A program made the translations under genes and the position numbers. Below, in pieces: positions 18,064 through 26,890 of a stretch of DNA of 64,000 bases. Numbering within the stretch: the first letter of the stretch is position 1; each line of letters begins with the position of its first letter. Source of the stretch: Bacillota bacterium (GTDB lineage Bacteria; Bacillota; Clostridia; Lachnospirales; Lachnospiraceae). Under the pieces are notes generated by a model. The model saw only the letters and a list, made by a program, of their open reading frames with translations, ran no database searches and was not told the DNA's origin. The stretch lies in contig JAEZKU010000011.1 in assembly GCA_023436065.1 (NCBI GenBank), positions 1 through 64,000 on the forward strand, read 5' to 3'.

Positions 18064-18070
18064 ATAAAAA

Positions 18071-19549
18071 ATGAATATCCCTAAGGTGAAATTAGGTATT
18101 ATTGCTGTCAGCAGAGATTGCTTCCCTATGGAGCTGTCCGTGAGCAGAAGAAAGGCTGTCGTAGCTTCTTATGAAAAGAGATATGGCGCAATCTATGAAT
18201 GTCCAACCACGGTGGAGAATGAAATACATATGAAGAAGGCATTGGCGGAGGTTAAGGACGCCGGATGTAATGCTCTTGTCGTATACCTTGGTAATTTCGG
18301 ACCTGAAACCTCAGAGACTCTGCTTGCAAAGTACTTTGACGGTCCTACCTTATTCGTTGCTGCTTCTGAGGAAAGCGGTGATAACCTGCTGGATGGCAGA
18401 GGCGATGCTTACTGCGGTATGCTGAATGCCAGCTACAATCTGAAGCTGAGAGGAATCAAAGCTTTTATCCCCGAATACCCTGTAGGTACTCCGGATCAGG
18501 TTGCTGATATGATTGGTGAATTTGTACCTTCTGCAAGAGCAATCATAGGTTTAAACAATCTGAAGATCATATCCTTTGGCCCTCGTCCTCAGGACTTCCT
18601 TGCTTGCAACGCTCCTATCAAGCAGCTTTATAATATCGGTGTTGAGATTGAAGAAAACTCCGAGTTGGATTTATTCGCAGCTTTCAATGCACATGCAAAT
18701 GATCCCCGTATTCCTGAGGTTATCAAGAGTATGGAACAGGAACTTGGCGAAGGCAACAAGATGCCCGGCATTCTTCCCAAGCTTGCACAATATGAACTTA
18801 CTCTCCTGGACTGGGCAGAGGAGCATAAAGGTGCCAGAGAATATATTGCATTTGCCAATAAGTGCTGGCCTTCCTTCCAGACACAGTTCGGTTTTGTTCC
18901 CTGTTATGTCAACAGCCGTCTGACTGCTAAGGGCTTCCCGGTTGCTTGTGAAGTGGATATTTACGGAGCATTAAGTGAATACATCGGAACCTGTATCAGT
19001 GAAGATGCAGTTACCCTTCTTGATATCAATAATACAGTACCTGCTGATATGTATACCTCCGAGATCAAGGGTAAATACAATTACGAGCATAAAGATACCT
19101 TCATGGGCTTCCACTGTGGTAATACCGCAATCTGTAAGCTTGGTAAGTCCTCCATGAAGAACCAGAAGATCATGGCCAGAGCATTGGAGCCCGATCAGGA
19201 ACCGAATATCACCCGAGGAACCCTGGAAGGAGATATCATCCCCGGAGAAATCACTTTCTTCCGTCTTCAGAGTTCAGCTGATGCACAGCTTAGGGCTTAT
19301 ATTGCTGAGGGAGAGGTACTTCCTGTTGCGACTCGTTCCTTTGGTGCAATCGGTATATTCGCTATTTCCGAGATGGGACGTTTCTATCGCCATGTATTAA
19401 TTGAGAAGAATTATCCTCACCATGGAGCAGTTGCATTCGGACACTTTGGAAAATCCCTGTTTGATGTATTCCGTTATCTTGGTGTTACAGATATCGGTTT
19501 TAACCAGCCGAAGGGAATGCTGTATAAGACAGAAAATCCTTTTGCATAA
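18071..19549 (+). CDS. L-fucose/L-arabinose isomerase-family protein
   Basis: A 492-aa cytosolic protein of the FucI/AraA fold, which interconverts aldoses and ketoses with Mn2+. Putative metal ligands are seen in ACEVDIYGALS (Glu and Asp) and GFHCGN (His). The N-terminal half is the Rossmann-like region of the family (LGIIAVSRDCFP). The length is shorter than E. coli FucI (about 590) and matches the family of uncharacterised relatives in Clostridia. The substrate is therefore open. It stands alone, without fucose kinase, aldolase or transporter nearby. The SD AAGGAGG lies 7 bases from the ATG. Confidence 0.8.
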   Translation: MNIPKVKLGIIAVSRDCFPMELSVSRRKAVVASYEKRYGAIYECPTTVENEIHMKKALAEVKDAGCNALVVYLGNFGPETSETLLAKYFDGPTLFVAASEESGDNLLDGRGDAYCGMLNASYNLKLRGIKAFIPEYPVGTPDQVADMIGEFVPSARAIIGLNNLKIISFGPRPQDFLACNAPIKQLYNIGVEIEENSELDLFAAFNAHANDPRIPEVIKSMEQELGEGNKMPGILPKLAQYELTLLDWAEEHKGAREYIAFANKCWPSFQTQFGFVPCYVNSRLTAKGFPVACEVDIYGALSEYIGTCISEDAVTLLDINNTVPADMYTSEIKGKYNYEHKDTFMGFHCGNTAICKLGKSSMKNQKIMARALEPDQEPNITRGTLEGDIIPGEITFFRLQSSADAQLRAYIAEGEVLPVATRSFGAIGIFAISEMGRFYRHVLIEKNYPHHGAVAFGHFGKSLFDVFRYLGVTDIGFNQPKGMLYKTENPFA

Positions 19550-19561
19550 ATTATAATCAAT

Positions 19562-19594
19562 GATAAAGCCGGATGATCTTCATCCGGCTTTATC
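19562..19594. terminator. Perfect 15-bp terminator hairpin
   Basis: GATAAAGCCGGATGA and TCATCCGGCTTTATC around a 3-base loop, between the convergent isomerase-like and hsp20 genes. There is no long T-run, but the stem is strong and probably serves both strands. Confidence 0.75.
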
Positions 19595-19621
19595 ATGATC
19601 AATCTTCTATACAGTTAATCA

Positions 19622-20035
19622 TTATTTAACTTCAATTCTCTTTGGCTCGTCTACGATCAGGTTCTCCTTCGGAAGTGTAATCTCAAGCACGCCGTTGTTA
19701 TATGCCGCTGAAATATTATCCTTTTGGATCCCCGGAATATGGAAGCTTCTGCAATAGGAATTATAGCGTCTCTCCTGCCTGATATAATTATGCTTCTTCT
19801 CCCTCTTCTCTTCCTTATGCGTCGCAGAGATCGTCAAAGTATCCTTGTCTAAATCCACCCTGATTTCTTCCTTGTCAAAGCCGGGCAGCTCAGCCTGTAA
19901 CATGTAATTGTCACCCTTGTCAATCACATCGGTGTTGAAATTATCAAAATGGCTGAAGCCATCTCCAAAGAAGTCATGAAATACTCTGTCAAAGAACAAA
20001 GGTCCTGTCGGTTCAAAAATTACTGGTCTTAACAT
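19622..20035 (-). CDS. Hsp20-family small heat shock protein
   Basis: A 137-aa cytosolic holdase chaperone. The alpha-crystallin domain covers about residues 35-130 (NYMLQAELPGFDKEEIRVDLD, read across the core) and includes the family GVLEITLPK motif near the end. The length is normal. The start at 20035 was chosen because AAGGAG is 9 bases upstream; the frame start GTG at 20044 overlaps that SD. A minus-strand promoter, TTGATT (20164-20159) and TATAAC (20141-20136) with 17-base spacing, lies upstream. No CIRCE element was seen. Confidence 0.9.
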   Translation of the reverse strand: MLRPVIFEPTGPLFFDRVFHDFFGDGFSHFDNFNTDVIDKGDNYMLQAELPGFDKEEIRVDLDKDTLTISATHKEEKREKKHNYIRQERRYNSYCRSFHIPGIQKDNISAAYNNGVLEITLPKENLIVDEPKRIEVK

Positions 20036-20095
20036 AATAACCACTCCTTCTTATATTATTTATTATAAAACTTTCCTGTTTCAGGATGTCCTGAG

Positions 20096-20164
20096 CATCC
20101 GTTCTGTCGGATGCTTTATCTTCCTTGCAATATTTGTTATACAACATATAGAACAAACAATCAA
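20096..20164 (-). promoter_or_regulatory. hsp20 promoter and leader hairpin
   Basis: The promoter is TTGATT-17-TATAAC at 20164-20136. The leader then forms AGCATCCG/CGGATGCT with a 6-base loop (about 20096-20117). The hairpin does not contain the SD, so an RNA-thermometer role cannot be argued from pairing alone. Confidence 0.45.
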
Positions 20165-20228
20165 TATATTTTTTATAAACAAATTATAAAAATTCTATAA
20201 ACCGATTGAATCGCGGACAAATATAAAG

Positions 20229-20306
20229 ATGGAGGTTTACAATATACATTTTCGCATAAAGTAAACCTCCATATGAAATAATAATATGTAAGCACCATGG
20301 GTGCTT
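20229..20306 (+). promoter_or_regulatory. Leader hairpins upstream of the 56-aa gene
   Basis: ATGGAGGTTTAC (20229-20240) pairs perfectly with GTAAACCTCCAT (20261-20272). A second small hairpin AAGCACC/GGGTGCTT with TTTTC follows at 20289-20306 and looks like a short terminator. The pair may form an attenuator-like leader for the 56-aa gene or end a short transcript from upstream. No clear promoter was found. Confidence 0.4.
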
Positions 20307-20356
20307 TTCATAACTCTGACACATTAATCAACTTATGAAAAGGAAAAGGTGATTGC

Positions 20357-20527
20357 ATGTCCTATGTAGCTCCCGCAATTAAGGAAAAGTTCGAGACGCT
20401 TTCCACTGATTTAAAAAATGCTATATTGGAACGTGATGTTCAGCTATATAGCATTCACGATCTCATCAATGTACTCGAAGATATTGTCAAAGAAGCAGAG
20501 GAAGATAAGCAGCTGTCGAATGCTTAA
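20357..20527 (+). CDS. Conserved-looking 56-aa small protein
   Basis: ATG at 20357, stop at 20525-20527. The protein starts MSYVAPAIKEKFETLS and continues with an amphipathic, charged helix-rich body (LKNAILERDVQLYSIHDL, VLEDIVKEAEED). AGGTGA lies 5 bases from the ATG, a good SD. There is no signal peptide or membrane segment. Codon use looks like the neighbours. The function is not recognised. It is convergent with the GGDEF/EAL gene 18 bases downstream. Confidence 0.7.
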   Translation: MSYVAPAIKEKFETLSTDLKNAILERDVQLYSIHDLINVLEDIVKEAEEDKQLSNA

Positions 20528-20545
20528 CGTAAAACTGAAAAGCTA

Positions 20546-22567
20546 TTATACAGTATGATATTGTCTATGCAACAATTCATAAATCTTCTCCTCGGGTGCA
20601 GGTCTGCCCAACAGGTAGCCCTGCCCTGCTTCACATTTGTGATTTCTTAAGTATTCCAATTGTCCGTTGGTCTCGATCCCCTCTGCGATAACTTCATAAG
20701 CCAAGTCATGCGCGAGTATTAAAATATTCTTGATCAACAGGGTATCAATTCCGTCATCGTTAATCGCATCAATAAAGCTCTTATCTAATTTAATGATATT
20801 GATGGGAAATATCTTCAAATAATTCAAAGAGGAATATCCCGTTCCAAAATCATCCAAAGCCACCCGAACTCCTAATTTCTTCAGACGCTTCAAGTGTTCA
20901 ACCACAATTCCAACATCAGAGATATTGGCTGTCTCCGTAATCTCGACTACTACTTTGTCGTAATCCACGTTAGCATCAATAAAAATCTGTTCCAACTTAG
21001 GGAAATTAACAACGCTTGTGAGGCTCTTCCCAGAAAGGTTAATGGACATGTCAATGTCCTTGTAGCCCATACTCTCGAGTATCTTCTTCTGTTCCAGTGC
21101 CTTTGTGACGCTCCATTGCTCCAGCTTAAATATCTGTCCAGATTCTTCAGCAATCGGTATAAATTCACCGGGAGAGATAAAGCCATCTGTTGGATGGTTC
21201 CATCGAATCAACGCTTCCAGACCGATGATTTTATTTTCCTGCAGGTCATACTGCGGCTGATAATACAATGCAAATTGCTTCTCTTCCAATCCATATTGCA
21301 GTTTATTAATCATATTCATATGCCGGAAATTCTGATCCTTCAGGTTCGTCTGATAGAATAAAACTCTGTTCTTTCCTTCTTTCTTTGCTTCATACATCGC
21401 TATGTCTGCATTCTTAAGGAGCATCGTAGAGTCCCTGCCATCCTGTGGGTAAGCAACCACTCCTACACTCATTGAGATATAGAACTGGTAATTATCAATA
21501 GACCAGGTTCTGCTTATTCTTGTTCTGACAGCTTTCAGTAATTTGTTAATACCTTCTCTGGACTTACCGACGAACAGAATTGCAAACTCATCTCCACCCA
21601 GGCGCGCCACAAGATTAGGTTTGTTTATCTCAAGCTTCAACCCCTCAGCAAAATAGGAAAGAAAGATATCCCCCGCCTGATGTCCGATAGAATCATTGAT
21701 GGCTTTAAAATTATCAATGTCTATGTAAGCTACCATAAAACTGCTATAGCAGTTTTGGTTGATATGTCTGCTGATTTCATTTTCAAACATAACCCTGTTC
21801 GGTAGTCCGGTCAGTTTGTCATAGAAAGCAAGACGCTCTATCTCATCTTCATAACGTTTCCTCTCACTAATATCCACACCGAAGGATACAAAATAATTAC
21901 TTCCGGTGTTATCAGGTACCGTCACCAGATTACTGTTCCAGAGGATATTGATCTGCGATCCATCCTTAGCGATAATCGGGAATTCATTAATAAAATGTCT
22001 TTTGCCCTGTCGCATTTCGATAAAGTTACTTTGGATCGATGACCAATATTCCTGCGGTACCATGAGTTCCTTCCAGTTTTTATCCCGAAGATCCTCTTCC
22101 GTATAACCACATACCCTCTGTGAATACGGATTCAAGCTCAGAATCCTGTATTCATCATGAGTCACGATAAATACCGGAGCTTCTGAAATAATCCGCTCAG
22201 TCAGCTCCTTCTGAAAAAGTAACTCCGCTTCAATCTTAAGCTGTTTGGTGTGGGCCTCCTGCAATTGTTGATAAGCTTCTTCCTTTTTACGATTTTCAGC
22301 TAATATGATCACCATACGCTTATGTACTAAAAAGTACACCATTGCTGTTGTGATTAGGATATATAGCCAGCCTTTATAGGTCTGGAAATGCTTATATCTA
22401 TCAATATCACCAAGCACAGACCACAGTGCGGCGTCTGAAAGCAAAATCCATAATGCCCCGAATACAGCATAAGTGAAAGAGATGGAGACCGCTTCATATC
22501 TGATGCTTTTGAGTAAAAATGCAAATATATCATGAGCCTTCTTGTTCCTGATCTTAGTCTTTCTCAT
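20546..22567 (-). CDS. Membrane PAS-GGDEF-EAL cyclic-di-GMP protein
   Basis: A 673-aa membrane protein. Two hydrophobic segments near residues 28-48 and 68-85 are followed by a short coiled coil, a PAS domain (about 125-235), GGDEF (about 240-400) and EAL (about 410-665). The diguanylate cyclase site is canonical (RLGGDEF), and the phosphodiesterase residues are present: EALIRW, NLSGKSL, EITET, DDFGTGYSSL, KLDKSFI, AEGIET. Both activities are therefore possible, and one probably dominates in vivo. The ATG at 22567 has GGAG at 5 bases. Confidence 0.92.
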   Translation of the reverse strand: MRKTKIRNKKAHDIFAFLLKSIRYEAVSISFTYAVFGALWILLSDAALWSVLGDIDRYKHFQTYKGWLYILITTAMVYFLVHKRMVIILAENRKKEEAYQQLQEAHTKQLKIEAELLFQKELTERIISEAPVFIVTHDEYRILSLNPYSQRVCGYTEEDLRDKNWKELMVPQEYWSSIQSNFIEMRQGKRHFINEFPIIAKDGSQINILWNSNLVTVPDNTGSNYFVSFGVDISERKRYEDEIERLAFYDKLTGLPNRVMFENEISRHINQNCYSSFMVAYIDIDNFKAINDSIGHQAGDIFLSYFAEGLKLEINKPNLVARLGGDEFAILFVGKSREGINKLLKAVRTRISRTWSIDNYQFYISMSVGVVAYPQDGRDSTMLLKNADIAMYEAKKEGKNRVLFYQTNLKDQNFRHMNMINKLQYGLEEKQFALYYQPQYDLQENKIIGLEALIRWNHPTDGFISPGEFIPIAEESGQIFKLEQWSVTKALEQKKILESMGYKDIDMSINLSGKSLTSVVNFPKLEQIFIDANVDYDKVVVEITETANISDVGIVVEHLKRLKKLGVRVALDDFGTGYSSLNYLKIFPINIIKLDKSFIDAINDDGIDTLLIKNILILAHDLAYEVIAEGIETNGQLEYLRNHKCEAGQGYLLGRPAPEEKIYELLHRQYHTV

Positions 22568-22621
22568 GCACACTCCACCCTTCTATGATAAGAGTAAATG
22601 CTACCGTCAACTCATGTATTA

Positions 22622-22650
22622 ATTATACGTTATGGTAATAATAGTGTCAA
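22622..22650 (-). promoter_or_regulatory. Consensus promoter of the GGDEF/EAL gene
   Basis: Minus-strand TTGACA (22650-22645), 17-base spacer and TATAAT (22627-22622); both hexamers match consensus exactly. Confidence 0.8.
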
Positions 22651-22698
22651 TTTTTAAATTATTTTAGCGAAAAGTATATTTTTCTATGAAATAATAGA

Positions 22699-22739
22699 AG
22701 ACTCCCATAAGTTAGATTTAATCCAACTTATGGGAGTCT
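22699..22739 (-). terminator. Terminator of the MFS gene
   Basis: AGACTCCCATAAGTT and AACTTATGGGAGTCT form a perfect 15-bp stem with an 11-base loop, just beyond the MFS stop. On the minus strand it is followed by T-rich sequence. Confidence 0.8.
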
Positions 22740-22773
22740 GTTCTATGCCCGGCAAAGATAGCCTTCATTTCAA

Positions 22774-24045
22774 CTAAGCTACCTCTTCTTCAACAACAGC
22801 TTTCTCGTCTGGTAAAAGCTCTTCTTCTAAATGACGTTTTTTCTTGCCAATGAAATAGATGCAATACATGCCTAACATTCCACAGACAGAAAGAACAAAG
22901 GTCAGTAGCCAGATATAAGACAATCCTGTCGCTTGAATGAATTTTCCTGCAATCGAAGTTCCCAGCGCTCCGCCGACAGACCAGCTCAGTGAACCGATTG
23001 CATTGAAGCGTGCCCTAAAATTACTGGGGCTGTTATCAGCCAAGTAAACTCCGAAATTCGTAACTACAAGAATTTCACCAATTGTCCAGATAACCGTGGA
23101 TAAGATAAACAGCGGATAGCTATTTATCAATCCCAGCATACCAAAGCCCAAAGCATAGAATAATCCGGCAATCGAAATATTGATCAAGGGTTTAAAGTGC
23201 TTTGTTACGGCCGTAACCCCCACCGTAAAAAATAACACAGTAATAGCATTAATACTCATCAGTACACCGAATTTACTTGCTCCACTCTCACCGAAGACAG
23301 CATCCGCCGTTAAAGGGAGGGAAAATCTGTGCTGTGTATAAACGAAGGAATAGATGATATATACCAAAAGGAAAAACAAGATATGAGGACGCTTGATTAA
23401 GGCATTGAAGGTATTGCCCTTCTCCTCCTTCTCCTGCTGGGTATACACTGTCTGCTTCAATTCCTCAGGTTTTAATTCCTTTACGTTTTTACCGATCAGA
23501 AATAAAGCGATGAAAGAGGTCAAAGCATCTCCGATGAAAAGCAAAGGCAAGAAATTGTTAAACAGAAAGCCTGCAACAATCGGTCCCAATGCCACGCCGA
23601 TATTAATTCCGAGATACTGCAAAGAGAAGCCCTGTTGCCTTTTCTCAGGCGGCAGCATATCCATAATCATTGCATTCATCGGTGGCCTTACTGCACCATG
23701 AAACATGGTTGAAATCAGAAGCATCACAACTACAAATACGGAATTATCGATAAAAGCACAGGGTAACAGACTAAGAGCCGCACCGCTTTGAGCAATCAGA
23801 TAGGTCTTCTTTCTTCCGATTTCATCTGCAAACTTTCCTCCAAAAAAGGAAGAAGGTATTCCAATCAGGGAGGTGATCGTGACAATTAATCCTGTTATCC
23901 CGACGGAAAGACCCAACTTCAATGTCAGATACATCGTCAGGAAAGGCATAACAAAATCACCAAATCGATTAATGATCGTTGCTCCGAACATAATATACAT
24001 GTTCTTAGGAAGTCCACGGTAGGTGTCCACCAGCTTAAACCTCAT
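22774..24045 (-). CDS. MFS transporter
   Basis: A 423-aa inner-membrane transporter with 12 predicted helices. The major facilitator motif A is present between helices 2 and 3 (GGKFADEIGRKK). The fold and length fit the drug-efflux-like subgroup, but the substrate cannot be told. The acidic tail (EEELLPDEKAVVEEEVA) is cytoplasmic. The gene has its own strong promoter and terminator and is not in an operon. Confidence 0.85.
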   Translation of the reverse strand: MRFKLVDTYRGLPKNMYIMFGATIINRFGDFVMPFLTMYLTLKLGLSVGITGLIVTITSLIGIPSSFFGGKFADEIGRKKTYLIAQSGAALSLLPCAFIDNSVFVVVMLLISTMFHGAVRPPMNAMIMDMLPPEKRQQGFSLQYLGINIGVALGPIVAGFLFNNFLPLLFIGDALTSFIALFLIGKNVKELKPEELKQTVYTQQEKEEKGNTFNALIKRPHILFFLLVYIIYSFVYTQHRFSLPLTADAVFGESGASKFGVLMSINAITVLFFTVGVTAVTKHFKPLINISIAGLFYALGFGMLGLINSYPLFILSTVIWTIGEILVVTNFGVYLADNSPSNFRARFNAIGSLSWSVGGALGTSIAGKFIQATGLSYIWLLTFVLSVCGMLGMYCIYFIGKKKRHLEEELLPDEKAVVEEEVA

Positions 24046-24098
24046 AAATAATCATCTCATTTCTGTTTTATTTTCTTCCCCATAAAAGAATAAGGACT

Positions 24099-24127
24099 AT
24101 TGTAGTGATTTGATATTATTTTGTCAA
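24099..24127 (-). promoter_or_regulatory. Promoter of the MFS gene
   Basis: Minus-strand TTGACA (24127-24122), 17-base spacer, TACAAT (24104-24099), giving a leader of about 45 bases. Confidence 0.75.
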
Positions 24128-24254
24128 TCAGAAAGAGACAAATTTTTCTATCATATGATACATTTTTTTCTATATAAGTTGATTCATACCATTTGTCACA
24201 TTCTAAATAAAACAGAGGCAAGGACACCGTTGATTTGTGTTATGTAATCTAATC

Positions 24255-24431
24255 TCAATTTATTTTTATTTGTTGTTCGGTGCTGTTTGGAAGAATCATA
24301 TTGGGGAACCCATAATCCTCTATCAGCTTGTTCCAATCATTTACATCCGAAGCATCCACGAGGATGCGTCTTCCTCCTGCTTCAATCAACAATGCACTGA
24401 CACCAAGATTTGTTACAATAATTTCTCCCAT
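24255..24431 (-). CDS. 58-aa hypothetical protein
   Basis: A 58-aa protein. AGGAGG is 8 bases before the ATG at 24431, which beats the frame start at 24482. The sequence (GEIIVTNLGVSALLIEAGG, then RRILVDASD) resembles the first strands of a metallo-beta-lactamase fold, but there are no HxHxDH ligands. It could be a decayed or domain-sized relative, or an unrelated small protein. It lies downstream of the large lipoprotein gene start on the same strand only by chance; no operon is evident. Confidence 0.5.
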   Translation of the reverse strand: MGEIIVTNLGVSALLIEAGGRRILVDASDVNDWNKLIEDYGFPNMILPNSTEQQIKIN

Positions 24432-24541
24432 ATATTTTTTCCTCCTTGTATTACAAATTAACACTCCAACCCAAAAGTCCACGCATCACGCTTAGATCCG
24501 CTTTCTATTCCAAATATTAATATAGGTAAATAGCGTAATAT

Positions 24542-26086
24542 TTAATATAAGGATGCTTTAATTTCCTTAAGCCATTTTTCTGTTTCATATTGGTCGGAGG
24601 GCAGCAATATATTCTCAGGTGTGCTGTATAAAAGAGTCCCACCTTCTGTACTCAGTAATAGAATGCTATCCTTCAGATAAGTATTCACGCGATCGGCAAA
24701 TGTCCGGAACTTTGCTTCATCAAAATAATTCTCCGATCCTTTTTTTGCTCCATAAGAAAACGAATATGCTCCACTATCGACGATATCAATTTTATTTGCT
24801 CCGGTGATATAAAACAGTGCAAAGGTAAAATTCGCCAAACCAGTGAATTGGGATGGGTTGAATACCAAGAGATAATCCATTCCATCCTTTCGATATAAGT
24901 AAACTGAGTTCCATCCCGCATGGGCTGTATGAGCTGTCTCAGTCCATAATCGTGTTTTTCCGTCCGCATCTATTACATCAAGATAAGTAAGCTCCGGATC
25001 CTGTTCAGCTACTGATATCTTGATCAGATCCTCCTTGCCATCATGAGTAAGATCAGCTTGAAATTCTGACAGCAGCTGAGCTCTTGGTCCGTTTTCGACT
25101 TCAGGGTCTTCCATATGATAATAATTTAATCGGGTTAATTCACTTAACTTTTCTTCTTCTTTGCTCGAAAGCATAATTTCAACCAAGTTATCATAGTCAT
25201 TCGCATTATTCAGATCATAAATGTAAGTTGATTCGTCCGTATCGTGGTATAGGCTGCTGCCCCAATAATTATAAACTGTATCCTGGAAGACATTGATAAG
25301 ACTTGTAGCCGAATAATCTTGATAAGTAAAATCGGTTCCATAACTCTGAAAGACATAATCCATCTTTTCCACATCAAATACTGCAGCGTAGCTGATGTTG
25401 GGGCTGATATGACCTATCAGCAGCACCTGGGGTTCCGGTAATTCCTTCTCTCCAAACCAGAAATATTCCGTTATAGAATTAATTCCGCTCTCCAGTCTTT
25501 TTAAGTCAAACTCCTCTCCATTGAGGCGAAACACTGTCCCATCAACAGAGAATGTATCCTTTACTGTCTCAATGTAAGGTTTTCTGACCTTCCACAGATA
25601 AAAGGATTCCGAAGCATCATAGAAGAGCTTTCCTTGATAGGATATGATAAAGTTATCATAAGCCTTGATTTGAGCCAGTTCCCTATTGTCAGCCTGATAA
25701 AAGGTTATCGTGTAATCATATTCCGGCTCATATTCCTCTTTCGGATTATATGGCGTGAATTCCTTCAAGCTCCGAGCGATATCCTTTATTTGTGCCGGGT
25801 TGTTGATAGTAACTCCTTCATGGTCTGTTGTGCTTTGAATCTGTATTTGTGTCGTACCCGAAAGATCAAAATGAATTCTTCCTTCCTTATCCTGTGTAAT
25901 AGCACTTTTTGTGGAATAAGTTTCTTCTCCTGCGTCCGGATTTGATACAGTCTCTTCAACTCTTTCAGTAGAAAATTTAGTACTTGCTTTCTGTGCAGAA
26001 TTGCTTAATTGCTGTTCCTGCTGCTGATTACCACAACCCGCCAGCAATAAGAAAGCTAGCAGGAGAACCAATGATCTCTGTTTCAT
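24542..26086 (-). CDS. Large lipoprotein of unknown function
   Basis: A 514-aa lipoprotein with the lipobox LLAGC at residues 14-18 and a Gln/Ser/Thr-rich linker. The central and C-terminal parts are beta-rich. A calcium-loop-like element (FQADLTHDGKEDLIKISV, with Asp-x-Thr-x-Asp-Gly) resembles FG-GAP/VCBS repeats. The N-terminal mature region (about 75-130) may be a separate domain. No enzyme motif was seen. It is monocistronic; the neighbours give no functional clue. Confidence 0.65.
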   Translation of the reverse strand: MKQRSLVLLLAFLLLAGCGNQQQEQQLSNSAQKASTKFSTERVEETVSNPDAGEETYSTKSAITQDKEGRIHFDLSGTTQIQIQSTTDHEGVTINNPAQIKDIARSLKEFTPYNPKEEYEPEYDYTITFYQADNRELAQIKAYDNFIISYQGKLFYDASESFYLWKVRKPYIETVKDTFSVDGTVFRLNGEEFDLKRLESGINSITEYFWFGEKELPEPQVLLIGHISPNISYAAVFDVEKMDYVFQSYGTDFTYQDYSATSLINVFQDTVYNYWGSSLYHDTDESTYIYDLNNANDYDNLVEIMLSSKEEEKLSELTRLNYYHMEDPEVENGPRAQLLSEFQADLTHDGKEDLIKISVAEQDPELTYLDVIDADGKTRLWTETAHTAHAGWNSVYLYRKDGMDYLLVFNPSQFTGLANFTFALFYITGANKIDIVDSGAYSFSYGAKKGSENYFDEAKFRTFADRVNTYLKDSILLLSTEGGTLLYSTPENILLPSDQYETEKWLKEIKASLY

Positions 26087-26257
26087 TTCTTCACCTCACC
26101 TCAGTTCATAACTACCTTCATTTATTCTGATTAACTACCATGCATCAAGATTCTCTTATGTATATTACTCATTAGGATAATCATAGCATAGAAATCCTTA
26201 TAACACATTTATTATTTCCACATATTATTGATTTTTTGTAAAATTATACTATTCTTT

Positions 26258-26352
26258 AAGGGCACTTACTTTAGCAAAGAACAAAGTGCCCTCGGCACTC
26301 TCAACTCCCCTACCCCTCACTCATGAGGGGTTAGGGCTTTTTCTTTTTGCCA
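26258..26352 (+). ncRNA. Candidate small RNA ending in an intrinsic terminator
   Basis: In the 388-base gap between minus-strand genes, the plus strand holds a hairpin AAGGGCACTT/AAGTGCCC (26258-26291), a pyrimidine-rich linker, and a strong GC-rich hairpin CCCTACCCCTCA/TGAGGGGTTAGGG (26308-26336) followed by CTTTTTCTTTTTG. No plus-strand gene lies upstream for it to terminate. A possible TATACT is at 26245-26250 without a clear -35. The rest of the gap (26087-26244) shows nothing. Confidence 0.4.
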
Positions 26353-26418
26353 ATTTATTATAAAATACTCTTATGAACATACCATTTTCTTCCTTTCCCA
26401 TGCAAGAGCATCTTTGCA

Positions 26419-26455
26419 TAAAAAAACTACCAACCTAATATTGTAGTTGGTAGTT
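26419..26455 (-). terminator. Terminator of the 64-aa gene
   Basis: AACTACCAAC and GTTGGTAGTT form a 10-bp stem, and on the minus strand it is followed by seven T. It lies 20 bases past the stop of the small gene. Confidence 0.8.
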
Positions 26456-26474
26456 CGACGTTTCAAAATTCTTT

Positions 26475-26669
26475 TTACTGGAAAAACAACCACCAAAAAG
26501 GAAATCTCATGTCAAAATCATGTCGTCTGTCAAATTCCTCTCTTCTTCTCATCTCGTGATCTCTGTCAAACTCCATTCTTCTGCCAAACTCTTCTCTCAT
26601 TTCTCTTTCACGTCGTCCGTCAAAATCTCTCATTTCGTTACCTGTACGAAAATTCTGAAAACCATCCAT
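26475..26669 (-). CDS. 64-aa Arg/Glu/Asp/Phe-rich small protein
   Basis: A 64-aa protein dominated by Arg, Glu, Asp, Met and Phe, with recurring units like REREMREEFGRR and RREEFDRRHDFDMR. It ends in the aromatic tail FPFWWLFFQ. TAGGAG sits about 6 bases from the ATG, and an intrinsic terminator follows the stop, so the gene looks real despite its low complexity. It could form a charged helix with a membrane-touching end. No family was recognised. Confidence 0.55.
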   Translation of the reverse strand: MDGFQNFRTGNEMRDFDGRREREMREEFGRRMEFDRDHEMRRREEFDRRHDFDMRFPFWWLFFQ

Positions 26670-26767
26670 AAAATACTCCTATTATCACGATAATAAAATT
26701 AATACAGTTTTATTATATGCGGTCTGTGTTTATGTTTCTACCAATTTCCAATGTTCAGTTGTCGACG

Positions 26768-26890
26768 ATGAAGCGAACTTATGGGAAAATACTGCATACG
26801 GTAGGTCGCGAAATTGATGATATTACTGAAGCGGTGTATGGGCACAGAGATATAATACCTTTCATGAAAAAAATTCTGAAAATAAAATAG
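26768..26890 (+). other. Possible 40-codon gene remnant
   Basis: An open stretch encodes MKRTYGKILHTVGREI and DDITEAVYGHRDII up to a TAG at 26888-26890, with no SD. It may be the tail of a lost gene. The rest of the 26670-27010 gap holds only the terminator of the GGGtGRT operon. Confidence 0.25.

Noticed and set aside
20096..20117. Heat-sensing RNA thermometer before hsp20
   Set aside because: The hairpin does not include the SD or start codon, so the pairing gives no mechanism.
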